Part shown: piece by piece, positions 22,051 to 34,027 of the stretch
Layout of the letters: each line of letters opens with the position of its first letter
Numbering within the stretch: position 1 is the first letter of the stretch
NCBI GenBank assembly: GCA_032690845.1
Contig: CM064417.1
Span: 11,686,501-11,750,500 of the forward strand
DNA length: 64,000 bases
Source: Eleusine coracana subsp. coracana
Taxonomy: Eukaryota > Streptophyta > Magnoliopsida > Poales > Poaceae
Reading direction: 5' to 3'
Notes under the pieces: generated by a model
Database searches by the model: none
What the model saw: the letters and a program-made list of their open reading frames with translations, nothing else
What the model was told of the DNA's origin: nothing
Made by a program: the position numbers and the translations under genes

Positions 22051-25000
22051 TTATTTTTTTGGCTTCTTTTTGTTCTTCTTATCATCATCACCCTTTTTTG
22101 GTTTTGGAAGCTTTGATGCACCCACAGGTTGCTTAGTCTTGCTTTTTTTAGCCAGAGTAGTATCAGTCAGGGCATCTTCAGGCATGTTGCAAAAACTATT
22201 TCCCAAATTCTTGATGACTTGTTTGGAAAGGGGAGGTGGGTCAGTCGAGCAGAAGAGGCAATGTTTGTCTTTATATGAATCACTTTTGAATCCCTTGTTT
22301 ATGCCCTTGAGTCCGAGGCTTCTTCTGACATTTGTTTTGACCACAGGGGTATCCAGGGCCAGACATTTCCTCTTTTTCTGCAGCAGAGCAGATGTTGAGA
22401 TAGAGGGTCCCATAGGCCTGATACTATTATCTTTGGGAGTATCTTGGGCATCTGAATCAGTAGTCGGAGTTATAGCATCATGAACCAGATGTTCATGGAA
22501 CATGTTTTTCTCCAAGAGGGAGAGTTGAGGACGGGTATCTGGAAGTTGAAATTGAACTGTCAATGGAGAGGATTTTTGCAAATAAGTCCATAGCTTAGAG
22601 GATAAAGTATCCTTGGCCCAGCTAAAGTGTGTTGGGTTTAGTAGTAGTGCGATAAAGAAATCAGCCCACTGAATGGGAATATTTATTAAGTCGGTTGAAG
22701 AGTGTGGTGCAAAATGCTGAGCCCAAACTCTAATACCACTTGCACTCGATTTGGAAGCTATGTGTCACTTCATTGGAAAGCAAAAGCTTTTGTGGAACAG
22801 GGTCAGCAGCAGACGTGCCCCTTATCTGCACAAAGCCAACTTGAAGGTGATCCTCCTGGACAACATCATTCATCTCCTGATCTTGGGCCATCATCTCATT
22901 TGTCGGTTGAGAAACTGCAACATCATTCTCAATCACTTGGGGAGTGCATTGAGCAGATATATCAACATTGGCATTTATCATCTCATTTTCTGCATCTGGC
23001 ATATCAGTGTTATCAGGAAGCATTGCATTTCTAGCATTGTCATTGTTGTTCATGATATTCTCCATGATTTGAGCTTCATCCATCAAAGCATTAACCCCAA
23101 TTTCCTCAGGGATGAAGTTCCCTGCATCTGGTCCTGAGAAGAAGGCAGGTAATCCAAGTATCACAATATGTTCACCATCACTATCTAAGGATTTGTTGTT
23201 GACACCCTCATTCAGGTCAGGCAGAGGATGCTGATTTATTGAAGCAGTTGTAGTAACAGAGATACCAGAATAAGAAAGACTCTCTTGTTCTGCCATTTGT
23301 ACATCCTCCTACGGGTCTGCCTCTTGCACTAGATCATTCAAATCCACAAAGGCCTCACCAGGGATGGCATTAATATTTTGTTGCCGGGCCTGAGCATTTG
23401 GAGCAATTTGAGCCATCTGAATCCATTGTCCCCATTGGCCATCAACATTGTTATTATGATTCTCATTGCCATTGTCATTCTTCTGCATTCCATTGAATGG
23501 TTGTTGTCCTGCTTGCCCAAAACCAAAAAAATCAAATAGGGGTTCAGGACCATCCCCTTCATCAAGGAATGGATCTTCATCAGCTGACAGGGCTCCCAAC
23601 AAGTCTTGTTGAATAATTTCACATTGAACAGTCCATGATTCTGCAATAAATCTCTTGACCTCAGTGAGTACAATAAATTTTAGAACTTTATCAAAATCGA
23701 TCACTCGAGTATGGAGGATTAATGTAGAAAGATGATCGAGATCTCTTTCCTAGGAGATCAAGCGACCAAACGAGCTGATAGCATTCTCGATACTTTGGTG
23801 ATCCCAGAAATCAAGTGGGAAACCCAGTAACATTAGCTAGTATTCACGATTAAAAGTTAGGGATCTCTAGTTACAACCCTGATCGTGCTTGACAATCCTA
23901 AAAGATAATCTTCCATGTTTCAATAGGCCAGCCGAAACTAGCCTATCTCGGTCATGAACATACTCAAAGCGAACAAAGGCTTGCCCTAGGTGACACTGCT
24001 GGATATCCTTAATTGTAAGGCCTAAATGATCAACTAAAAATTAGCGAACAACCTCTTTAATGACCTCAAAATGTACCTGGTCTGCAGGCATCGGCTTAAT
24101 GGTGATGATTGTGAGGTCTTTATTCAGATGGCGGGGGTGCACAACCACTGCACAAACTGCCAATGCTCGATGTTGGACTGCTACTCGTTGGAAGCCATTG
24201 GGCAGGTACGGTGCTGGGTCAGCCATTTGGAAAGCCATGGATGCTGGGGCTGGAGATTCCTCCAAAGTTAGAGTGATAGGTGGAGAGTTGGAAGTTGAGG
24301 CGTCGTGGTTTGCAAAAGCCTTGGAGGTCTCCAAACAGGGGGAGGGGGAAGTTGAAGCATCTAAAGGAAGTTGACCAAGTAAAGCACCAAAGAATTCCCT
24401 AAAAGAGTTAAAGAAACTAGGTCCACTTGAGGAGGACCCATTCGGCATAGAGGCTATGGGTCGAAAGCAGAAGGAGATACCAGATGGAGCTGGTAACTAG
24501 GCAAATGAGGTTGAAATTGGTAGTTTAGGGACAAATCCTCCGTTATCCGGGCAATTATTACAGAAAGTGGAAATATGTCAAAAACGGAGACATCTACGGC
24601 ATTTAATTCTCCTCTGACAGTTGGAAGCCCAATGACCCAAGAGCAGACATCTTCCACAAATCAGAATTACCGGCCTAGAATTGGAATTTCGGGCATTGTC
24701 ATGAAGGGTCCTTGGAGAGAATTGAGGCCCACTAGAAGAATGAAGCCATTAAAGTTTTCAAAATTCAAATGATCAGGGTTACCGTGTACCTGAGTTTCCG
24801 CCCTGTTCATCGCTTCCACCTTTTGTGAATTAAACTCTAATCGAGAAAACACTGATCTCTTCGACCACTGAAGCCGATCAAAAAACAGATTCTTTATGAA
24901 ATTGGCGATGATAACCCAAAGGCACATTGTTTGCTCCAGTCAAAGGCACTGAGTTTTTAACCACATCAGCATAAGACTTTTTAGTATTTTGCTTCCTTCT

Positions 25001-25411
25001 AGAGATTGTCGTCCAAAAAGAGTCTTCCTCTTCTTTGAATCTAGCAAGTTCATCCTCAGAGTGAGGGTCAACATTGCCCCAAAGATTGAAGAAAATCTTA
25101 TATTGCTTACAATCAAAAGACCTGAGATTATAGATATGAAAACCCACAACCTTGGAAGAAACTGAGAATTGAAAAACCCGATCACTCAATTGAATGGGCC
25201 TAAAATCAGCCGCTGAGCCCCCAATAGTGGCATGAAGCAGGGCAGCCACATATTCCTCTATAAGACGGTAGATGCATCGTCGAAACGAGGGAATCAGGAA
25301 AAATTCCTTAAGATTGTTTCCAGGAAAGAAGTTGATCGGGAGATTAAACCGATCCCATACTGCCTTTTCGACGCTAGAACCAGGGCGCAGATCCAGTCCC
25401 GGATGATCCAT
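22051..25411 (-). pseudogene. LINE ORF1: RNA-binding protein with double CCHC zinc knuckle, broken
   Basis: ORF1 of plant L1-type elements binds the element RNA. The N-terminal part (25411-24878) starts MDHPGLDLRPGSSVEKAV and resembles the DUF4283 nucleic-acid-binding fold. Two zinc knuckles of the form C-x2-C-x4-H-x4-C follow at about 24660-24550 (CGRCLLLGHWASNC, then CRRCLRF-stop-HISTFC), the second cut by a TGA. A second conserved segment at 24050-23700 includes QAFVRFEYVHDRDRLVS. After an acidic Asn/Asp-rich stretch (about 23600-22730), the C-terminus (22581-22051) holds VRRSLGLKGINKGF, HCLFC, PPLSKQVIKNLG and a Lys-rich tail. Length and order agree with long grass LINE ORF1 proteins, but at least four stops or frameshifts interrupt it. 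Confidence 0.82.
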
Positions 25412-25540
25412 GGGAGGAGGAGGGAGCAGAGGTGATTACCTGAGGGAGCAGATCCATGGTAGGAGCTTTGGATCGCCACCGCTAAGGATTGCCATCACCC
25501 TGCTGCTCTTCCTGGCTCCCCTCTGTAAGAACTTAAGACC

Positions 25541-26162
25541 ACCCAACAAGGGCACTTAACTGATCCCCAGGTTTCTAAAGAGGAAAAAGAATCCGCAAGA
25601 AGACTAGTGATTGTTTGCATCAAGGTGGAAGTAGGATTGATCTGTCCGCAAGAAGACTAGTGATTTTTTACATAATTATTGGAGATATTCTTTGATTTCT
25701 TTCTCATGTTTTCATCTGATTAGGGATTATAAGTTGGTTTTCTGTATAAAAATCAAGCATTAAACAAAATGATTTTTTATAATGATTATTAGAGATTTAC
25801 TTAATCTTAGTTAAGGTTTTGCATTTCTTTCATTAAAATTTACAAAACAAAATAAATGTATATATGAATTTTTTTAATTAAAGATGTGACTTTTTAAACT
25901 GAAGCTAGAATTTTAGTTACATTATTTATCCTTTCTGGAGTTTTTACCTTAGATATATTTTAAATTCTATAAAATTTGGTAGTGAAACCCATGCAAATTG
26001 TATGTATGTGTGAAACTATTATTGTGTTCATTCTTAAATTGTTATCATTGTTAACATTTTGATTTATGTTTGATCATTCGTCTTACTTAAAAAGTTGGTT
26101 CAAATATGTAAAATTACATGTTATATTTTAATTTTTATGGTGATAAAATAAATTATAAAAAG
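25541..26162. other. AT-rich DNA; 21-bp direct repeat near the LINE 5' end
   Basis: TCCGCAAGAAGACTAGTGAT plus one T occurs at 25592-25612 and 25645-25665 (53-bp period). No gene is visible. The repeat lies just outside the LINE 5' end but does not match its 3' flank, so it is not the LINE target duplication. Confidence 0.5.
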
Positions 26163-27206
26163 GAGTAAAATGCATGACCAGTACTTTAACTTGTCCGGTT
26201 GGGTCATACTCTTAAATTGCAGTTTTGACTATGTTCAGATGTCATCTAAGTCCATATAATAATGAAAATATTAATCTATCTCTATAAACTTAATTTCATG
26301 CGTTATCTATGTATTATACCCTCAAAATATAGTGTTATCCTAATTAAATTGATTAAATTAGAGGAGTGAATATAGATATGACAACTATAATGTATGCTAT
26401 ATCATTGATCAATAAAGACACTCATTACCAAAAAAAAAGTCAATGAAAATCATCAAAACATTTGTCTAGCAATTTATAGCTAATGAGCAAATTAAAGCAG
26501 TGGTAGAGCTAGGTGCTAAATGACAACTTTATAATACCTTAGAATAACTATAGACTTTCCAATTTTGTAGATCCACAACCTATTCATAGATCATAAATAA
26601 TTTTTGCATAGTCCGATTGTAGGTAAGATTTTATTTTTAAAAATATTGTTCGGTTGTACATAAACATCTTGCGTGCCTACTCCATGACATTTGTAGCCTG
26701 ATCGTAGTCGTGCATTACTCATTGATATCAATATACACCAAATAAAAACGTGACATGAATGTACATGCATTTTGTTGCAAATTACTAGTTATGACGAGCA
26801 ATTACAAATGTGGACGAGGCTCTCATAGGTCATGGTCGGAGGATCATCTCGCATACTCGCTTAGAAGCTTCTTGTGCTGCTGGGAGACGTCCAGGCCTAG
26901 GTCATGCTCATGCGCATGGAGCTTCTCATCTTGATTGGAGGCGTCCAAGGCATCATCAGGCCATTGCTAGAACTAAGAGCACTAGCTTCTCATTGCTGGA
27001 ACAAGAGTAGAGGGAAAGATAGAAGTAGTGGACGACCTAAATGATAGCCGAAGCCAAGTTTAGATAACTTGATTTGCATTTTCAGAGTATAGTGACTTAA
27101 ATGGTACCTGAGTCTAAGTTTAGGGAGCCAGAACTACAGTTTAGGAGTATAGAACCTAAGTTAACATAGCCGGACAAAGTTTAAGGACTGATCATGTATT
27201 TTACTC
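26163..27206. mobile_element. MULE-like non-autonomous element, about 1,044 bp
   Basis: The left end GAGTAAAATGCATGACCAGT and the complement of the right end GAGTAAAATACATGATCAGT are inverted repeats that continue through CTTTAAC.TTGTCCGG. The same GAGTAAA.TGC terminus occurs in the element at 60504-61336, which has a clear 9-bp duplication. Here the flanking nonamers match only weakly. The more GC-rich interior at 26800-27010 may be captured sequence, but I do not recognise it. Confidence 0.65.
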
Positions 27207-27592
27207 TAAAAATATCTGATAGTTTTAAAAACTTTTTGAATATGATGAATGGTCAAATATAATTAAAAAAGTCAACAACAACAATAATTTAAAAATAGAG
27301 GGAGTATTTTACTTATAAAATAACTTGTTTTCTTATTTAAAGGTAAATATGGAACTAGTCAGATAACATATGGAATTTTTTTTATTGAATATGAAACATT
27401 TTTTTAACTGAAACCATATTTTTTAATTGCGTAGCACCTTTTATGGAACTTTTTTTTTTCAAGATGTTCCAATTTTCTTGAAAAGATAAGATTGTAACTT
27501 TTTTAGTTAGCTTGGAATGAATTGTATATATGTGTGGATTTTGTTTATTGAATGTGAAGCTTCATATAAAATTATGGAACTCGTATTGAATT

Positions 27593-27668
27593 TGAAACAT
27601 TTCATTGTGTTGCACAACATGCTATTTATTTGAAACATTTCATTGTGTTGCACAACATGCTATTTATT
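27593..27668. repeat. 38-bp tandem duplication
   Basis: TGAAACATTTCATTGTGTTG and the following 18 bases are repeated head to tail (27593-27630, 27631-27668) in AT-rich intergenic DNA. Confidence 0.9.
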
Positions 27669-30600
27669 TTAGATAGTCGAACTGTTTAGATATTTTATTG
27701 TGCAAAATTAAGCATCAAATAACATGATACTAAAAAATTAGTCAAAAAAGGAGTCAAAGTCGCCAGAAACAAATTTCTTAGGCAGCGCGGAATCATTGAC
27801 TGGTTGAAGCTCATGGGTGAATCCTAGCGCGCGAAGCACCCTCGCTTGGAGCATCCATTTCAAGAGGGAAAAAGTCATATTTTCCTGTTCAACTCTTGCC
27901 TTAGTGTTAGTTTCTTCCTCAAACTAGAAAACTGGATTTTTCTGCCCTTTGAATTAACCAATTCTGTTATTTTTCTCCCTTACAGTTTACATGGTGTTTT
28001 TTTTTTTCCGATGTGGCATACACATGGTAGTAGGACCTGCTTGTCAGGTGCTACCTCATCATCTCCTGTTAGATTTAGGAGATCATCATGTCACGATCTA
28101 GTAGTCTAGAAGTATAAACACACATAGACTTAATGCGGAATAGGAACCATGTCGTGGAGGTATTCGCTGAGCCATCAGACAGGGTGAGGAAGTGGTGGCA
28201 CCTGCAATAATTCAATATAGTTGTTTGAGCTTAGGGTAGCACCAACCTTCATGGCGCTAGCGGCTTTGTATGTTGCCATTAGAGTCCTTGTTAGCGCTAG
28301 TGCTAGAAATGCAAATGAATGGTGGCATCCTTAAGATTGATCTAGAGCCAATATAGGATAGGTAGTTTGGGGTTTCGTGGATGTTGGGGTGTAGCAATGT
28401 TGACGCTCTTTTTATATGATGATGTTACCATGAGTTGGTTGCACCTCTGGTTGTGGCGCTGAAATATAGGATCGCCAACATTTCTTTCCAAAATGTGTCA
28501 ATTAGTTTCTTTAATATTTATTTTCAAATATTTGACATATTTTCTATTTGCCTAACAGATCACATTCCAATATCACCTTCCTCCGACCCCTTGCTCTATT
28601 GGCTCTACTGCAACCCCACCTCATGCCTCATTCCATCTGGCTGTTGCAACCAAGCTGCCACTACTGCCTCGCCCCATGCTAGACATCACACAATCCCGAC
28701 CCAATTTCGAGGCCTGCCCTAGATTTAGCCTTTTTCTCATGGGAGAAATCATCACCTCATGAGGAAGGGAAGGAATTCCTCTCTATTGGTGTAGTTTAAT
28801 GTTAACACTTTATAGTGTCAACTTACTCTATTTTGGAGCATAAATATTCTTATTATATGATTAATCTTGTCTAATGATGCTTAAATATGCATATATTTGT
28901 CTTTTTTGGTTTTTAATGGTGTATTATAGAAATAGATGAATTATTATCATATTTATACCATGTACTGAGAAAGACCTCAAGAAGAGATGAAAATCACCAA
29001 CGATGAGCAAGAATGAGAATATGCCGATCAGCAAGGGCCACACGGCGGTCGACAGATCATTGGCCTTGACTAGAGTTGACTCAAGCAACGTCAAGAATAT
29101 TCTAGAAGTGAACCAAGAATTTCCAAAAGTGACTAGTTCCGACAACAATCCAAATTGGACCATATAATTTTGTACTCAAAGGAAATATCAAAGAAAAGGC
29201 CCACACGAAAGTCAGAAAGAAGATTATAGAAGATAGGAAACCACTCAGAAGAGATTGGGCGTCAGACCAAGACGTGTCAATCGACACATTGCCGACTTTT
29301 TCCATGAACCGAATGTGAGCTTGAACCCATATAAATAGTTGGGACTTGTCTACGTGTGGAAAAGAACATCACATAGGAATAGATAGTCGAGTTTAAGAGT
29401 CATCCAGGCTTTGCCTCGTGACTTCTCTTGTTAGGTTTGGTCCAAAGTCATTAGGACAAGTATTTGCAATCAAGGTAGGCCTCTGAGATAGTCATGTATC
29501 TTGTTTCTTATATTGAGTTTATGGTTATGAGTTACTAATCTAGCAACGATTGCATGTTGGCTTAATACTAAGCATATTTAGCAATAGGGATATTGTTAAG
29601 TGTGTATAGTCATAGGGATTGATATAATCATGGTGATTAATGTTGTTTGGTAATCTCTACAAATAGAGGAATGTAGTTAGCCGTTTCATAGATACTTTTG
29701 TAGTATAATTAGGAGTGAGTCCAGTGATAGTTTCACTCTGAACAAAGGGAGGGGAAAGTGCCCGCCATATTGAAAGACCCCGTTTAAAGAAGCAAATAGA
29801 ACTACTCTACCTATTTATTACACCATATCAGATGAACCAATGCCACTAGATAATATCGGGCTACTCATGATGTATTTACCTTTGTTGTTTGTACTTATAA
29901 TTGCTCTCTGTTCTCAAATATTGCTACATCATCAACTGACACTTCACTGTTGCCGATCGACAAATCGCCGCCTATCTGTATTTGATCGCCATCGATTGAA
30001 TTCATCGTTCCATCACCAATTAATCCTCCATAAACATCATACTTCCACACTTAACAATAAAATTGAATTATTTTGTCTATTTACACTTAATCACTTGTTA
30101 ATTCTTGTGGATTCAATATTAAACCTTGGAATACTGTAGGAAAAAACTATAGTTGATCCGTGCATTTATGGTTACAATTTGATACATTAGATCACGCCAA
30201 CACTCTCCGCTCCTCTCTTCTTTTCGAGCGCCTCTCGACATCACCACCTCTCTTTTCCATAAGCGCTTTGCTTCTCTTGCCAACCTCGTCATGTTGCCGC
30301 CTCGCCTCTCCTCTCCCTCACTTTCCTCGCGCCTTTTTCATCTCCTTGATTTGTGACCTCATGCCGATGCTGCTTCTCGAGTGAGGAGCTTGTCATCTTC
30401 ACTGCCACGACCTCCATAGCCATAACTCATCTTCCTTGCGCACGATGCGCATAGTGTGAAGATGTCCACCTCTACCTTGATTTGTGATGTGAAGCTGTTA
30501 GTGCATCCTCTCCTCTGCTCGATGCACGGTGTGAATCCGGTCCCGTGTTTTCCTCCTATGCTCACGATGGGTGAACTCGCTTCCCTCCAACCCCTCCCCC

Positions 30601-30871
30601 GCCCTCTTTCATTGCAGGAATAACGGTTTGGCATCTTTCTTTATAAATCTGAAATGAGGAAGGCAAGAATTGACATGCAAGATTTGTGGTGTGCTGATGA
30701 AGCGATGACAAGAATATGAGGGTCTTAAGATCTTGGTATGTTCCTGCTCAATGATGTTCCTCTTTACACTAGCTAATGCTGTTGAGGGGGTTATACATTT
30801 CAATGATTTCGGCTTTTGACTATCATGGTTTCGTGTGGTTAGTTCCTATGGTCAAGTGTTTTTGTGTTGAT
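27669..30871. other. Intergenic AT-rich DNA with a possible LTR-type remnant
   Basis: No gene is recognised. The stretch at about 28960-29830 contains CATATAAATAG followed by LTR-like leader text and ends in AT-rich DNA. It looks like part of a retrotransposon LTR, but there are no clear TG..CA ends or primer-binding site. A poly(T) insertion flanked by ACATGGT (27989-27995, 28022-28028) may be another LINE stub with a short 7-bp duplication. Confidence 0.3.
27996..28021 (-). mobile_element. Possible ultra-truncated LINE-type insertion (26 nt), short TSD
   Basis: On the minus strand the insert reads GTATGCCACATCGG followed by poly(A). ACATGGT flanks it on both sides. The duplication is only 7 bp, so this call is weaker than the stubs with 13-17 bp repeats. 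Confidence 0.4.
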
Positions 30872-30885
30872 ATATGTTCCTGGGG

Positions 30886-31064
30886 AGGAACTAGGCTTGT
30901 CTCAGTTGGCTAGGGAGGGGGGGGGGGGGGGAGGTGTGGAAATACACCCCTAGCCATCTAGGTTTGAGCTCCCACAATCTCGAGTTTGGGTGCCTATTTT
31001 CTGGTTGTTTTCTTCTCCTTATGAAAAATCACCTAGCACTCCTAGGTTGGGTCTCTCTTTTTAG
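30886..31064 (+). mobile_element. tRNA-derived SINE with 14-bp TSD
   Basis: The 14-bp sequence ATATGTTCCTGGGG stands on both sides (30872-30885 and 31065-31078). Near the left end is an A-box-like TGTCTCAGTTGGC (30898-30910), and 50 bases on is a B-box-like GGTTTGAGCTCCC (30961-30973). This resembles the head of grass p-SINE-type elements, which are transcribed by RNA polymerase III. A 15-base G run (30917-30931) sits between the boxes. It would be mobilised by LINE-encoded enzymes. Confidence 0.8.
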
Positions 31065-31078
31065 ATATGTTCCTGGGG

Positions 31079-32314
31079 TCAAGTGGTTAAAACAAAAGGG
31101 GTTCTTGGTTACCTGAACATATTCTTGGTTTATTACCAAGAAATTAACATGTTAAGATTCTTGACTAGGTTGTTATGCGAAGCTGTATCAGCTGAAGGAG
31201 AGGCCACAAAGAAGTACAAACCCAAATACTCTAACTCATCAGGGTGGGTTGCGATATGGCCCTTCCACTTCTGTAGGTATCTCTACTCCTTATCAATTTA
31301 GCTGAGTCCGCCTGTCCCTCTCTAATGCAGTATGCTTGGTGTTGATTTTAGTGTTGGTCGCATCCGGCCGTTTGTATCCATTGTGATTTTGTGTCCGTTC
31401 GTTCGGCGCTCATCGATTAGGTTTCACGTTGTCTGTGTTGTGCACATTTACCCCGCTGTCATCATCAATTCGCATCGTTCATGACTAGGCTATGAAAGCT
31501 AGCACACGCGTGACGTTCTACGGCGGTTGCAACGTCTCCGGCACGACGGTTACTGGACATGGAATGAAGGGCTATGACGTGCAGGTGGTGGCGGTGAGCT
31601 AGGTGCTGTGCAGCTATAGTGACAATGGCAGGTGAGCAAGTGCAACTTGCGGTACGAGAACTTCGACCTGAGCATGATACTGTTCTTGCAGATCATGCAT
31701 GAGAAGGCGGGGATCGTGTGCCCGTCTATAGGTAATTTGACGTTCGTGAAACAGGGCAGCATCATGGGAGCAAGTACTTCAATATGCTGAAGTCACCAAT
31801 GTGGGTGGCACCAGCGATGTGGCGGTGGCATCGTTGAACTTCCACCATCGAAACAACAAGAGGAGGCGGCATTCCAGTCGTCCCTTGTCTGTCAGCAGCC
31901 CTGGATCTTCTTGCTCCATGTTCAATTCATCTTCCCATCAGGAAGAAAAAACGAGGTCCTGCTGGCGTTTGAAAGCTATAGATTTGAACGAAGGTATAGG
32001 GGATAAGGGGCCCCTACATGGAGGGATGATCGTAATCCAACAGTTTAAGTAATCAGAGCTTGCTTTCTTTGCTAGCGTCTAGGCGGAGCGTTTGTGCTGT
32101 TTTACTTGTGCCCTGCTTTATTTCTTGCAGCCCATGCTTAAACCTTTGCTGTAGAACAAGATTAGATGAAGGAGGCAAACGGGAAATAACCACAACTTAC
32201 GTTTCTCATTGCCTCTCTATGCCTGTCATCGTAGCATGCATTTTTGTAAGTTTTAAGTTTCATGTTTTAGTCACAATCATACATGTTTTCTCTGAAACTG
32301 ACTAACCAGTACAA
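31079..32314. other. Intergenic DNA with coding-like fragments
   Basis: The portion at about 31490-31790 reads like degraded coding sequence. The remainder, including an 83-codon frame at 31801-32052, has no recognisable motif. Confidence 0.35.
31491..31770 (+). pseudogene. Degraded coding-like fragment, family not recognised
   Basis: Two adjoining open segments have high GC at third codon positions, as in grass exons. One is a frame with KASTRVTFYGGCNVSGTT. The other, after stops and a frame change, is a roughly 38-codon frame with YENFDLSMILFLQIMHEKAG and CPSIGNLTFVKQGS (from about 31653). The composition differs from the AT-rich flanks, which suggests a gene fragment left by transposition or an old pseudogene. 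I do not recognise the family and see no transposon termini around it. Confidence 0.3.
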
Positions 32315-32579
32315 ACAAAGTCAGAGTCGTTTACCCCTATGTCATTATAAACGTTGCTAGTGACCTGTGTGTCATAAAAAAGATATTAGACACCCCTGTG
32401 CCATGCACCTAAAATTCGTTTACTTGTGTTCCATTTTGGATGGAATCTGTAGGTATGACATGTGAGACCCAGTTGTGGAAAAGACCATTTTGCCCCTGTG
32501 TCTACAATTCTATCCTCTTCTCTCTCCCGTGCGTCTGCCTCCTCTCTCCATCTCCGTGCTCACTCCCGACAGCAACCCT

Positions 32580-32900
32580 ACCTTCTTCACCGCCGCCGCC
32601 GCAACCGGCCAGATCCGCGTGCACCTCCAGCCCTCCCCGCGCGCCTAGGCCTCAGCACCCCCACGCGCCCAGGCCCTACGCCCCCGCGTGCAACCAGGCC
32701 CCGTGCCGCCCAGGCCCCAGTGCGCCTAGGCCCGACGCACCCGTGTGCCTCTAGGCCCCGCGCGCCTAGGCCCGGTGCATCAACGTGCGTCCAGGCCCCG
32801 CACACCCGTGCGCCTCGAGGCCCTGCGCGCCCAAGCCCCGTGGCTCAACATCCCAGCAAGCCCATGCATAGGCCCACGCATGCCTCCAGGCCCGCGCCCT
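32580..32900 (+). repeat. GC-rich degenerate short-period repeat inside the MULE
   Basis: Variants of CGCGCC.AGGCCC with Pro/Arg/Ala-rich translations recur with a spacing of about 20-30 bases. It gives proline-rich open frames on both strands that I do not regard as genes. Confidence 0.6.
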
Positions 32901-33141
32901 CTAGGTTTGCCCGCCTCCAGGTCGTTGCCCGTGGAAGCAGCAAGGTAAAATCCTCTCTTCTCCCCCCTTTGCTTCCATTGCTCGCATATATGTGATAATG
33001 CATATGTGCTGAGCATGCGCTGTTGTTCATTTGTAGGATGGACGCCGGCTTGGGTTGTGAGCCCCTGACATTTCACAGTGGGAAATTGGTACTAGGCATT
33101 CAGTTGGACTAAGCATAAGCGCAGGAGAATCTAGCCTTGCT

Positions 33142-34027
33142 AATCCAAACCCATCTAATGAGCATGTTGGTGTTGATGATGAATGCTTGTATGTTGACAT
33201 TGCATCCTATAAAGTCTCTGCACAGACAATGCAGATAGGGATGAAAGCGGTCGGAAATGATCGAAAGAAGGCTCGATTATTTTTGCTTTCATATGTTTTT
33301 CTAGAAGCGAAATCGATAACGATATTAACGGAAACGAATACGGCGTCGGTATTTTGGTAAAGTCAAAAATGATATTATTGTAACTAAAATGGATGGTATC
33401 GATCGGGAATCAATATTAACAATCGGAAACATGAATCGTGAAGTATGACACAGATAAAACAGAAAAATTGGAGGTGTGATGCTTGCGTCTCGACGACGGT
33501 ACATGGACTATGATAAACTGGCTGTAGTATATTTTATTATTGAATAATTGTATGTATATGTATGAAAAATTACATTTGCAAAAATAGAAAGTAGACAAAA
33601 TTTATGTTGAGAAATTTATGATGTGTTTTAGGCTAGAAGTGTCTTATAGAGAGATTTGCTATAATCAAAATACTGAATATGGTAATTACCTACATTACTC
33701 TACGGTAATTTCCACGTTAAAATGGAAATTTGCGGAAACGATCGGAAGAATTCAAAATTGTTTTCATTAACACTTCCACAAATTACTACCGTTTTTACTT
33801 CCATTTCTTTGGAATATAATTTTTGCGTGTTACGGTCGATAAAATACGAAAACTAGCATCGGTAAACCGATAATTACTACTTTTGCTTTCATCCCTTAGT
33901 GCAGACACCAAGGAAGAAGCGAGCTGTCATGAAGAAGTATACACCAAAGAGGCCTCCAGTTGAAGTGGCCAACCCATCCAGCCCGACTTCAAATACCAGA
34001 AGCAAGAAGAAACTCCATCTTGAATAA
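33142..34027 (+). pseudogene. MULE-internal gene 3' end, interrupted by a hAT element
   Basis: An open frame runs through NEHVGVDDECLYVDIASYK to ..QTMQ at the left edge of the nested hAT element and resumes beyond it as TPRKKRAVMKKYTPKRPP, ending in NTRSKKKLHLE and TAA (34025-34027). If the hAT element and one copy of its target duplication are left out, the two parts are in the same frame, so this was coding sequence before the insertion. The acidic then Lys/Arg-rich C-terminus is similar in style to grass transposon-encoded proteins ending in S(P).TRSK. I do not recognise a catalytic domain. It may be a fragment of the element's own gene or a captured host gene. Confidence 0.55.
33236..33897. 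mobile_element. hAT-type non-autonomous element, 662 bp, nested in the MULE
   Basis: The ends TAGGGATGAAAGC and the complement of GCTTTCATCCCTT are inverted repeats. The 8-bp repeats AATGCAGA (33228-33235) and AGTGCAGA (33898-33905) match at 7 of 8 positions. The AT-rich interior is non-coding. Confidence 0.82.

Larger units (their letters stand above)
18052..25540 (-). mobile_element. L1-type LINE retrotransposon, near full length but decayed
   Basis: The element is read on the minus strand. Its 3' end is the poly(A) tail at 18061-18052, and the 5' end is placed only approximately, upstream of the ORF1 start at 25411. ORF1 and ORF2 appear in the usual order, and both carry stops, frameshifts and small deletions. 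I could not find a convincing target duplication pairing the two flanks, so the 5' boundary is uncertain by about 100 bp. The last bases, CCTCCTGTTCGGTC plus poly(A), recur in a 33-nt stub at 51804-51836. Confidence 0.88.

Noticed and set aside
25560..25665. 21-bp direct repeat near the 5' end of the LINE, considered as its target duplication.
   Set aside because: The left flank of the LINE at 18030-18051 does not contain this sequence. It is a local tandem duplication.
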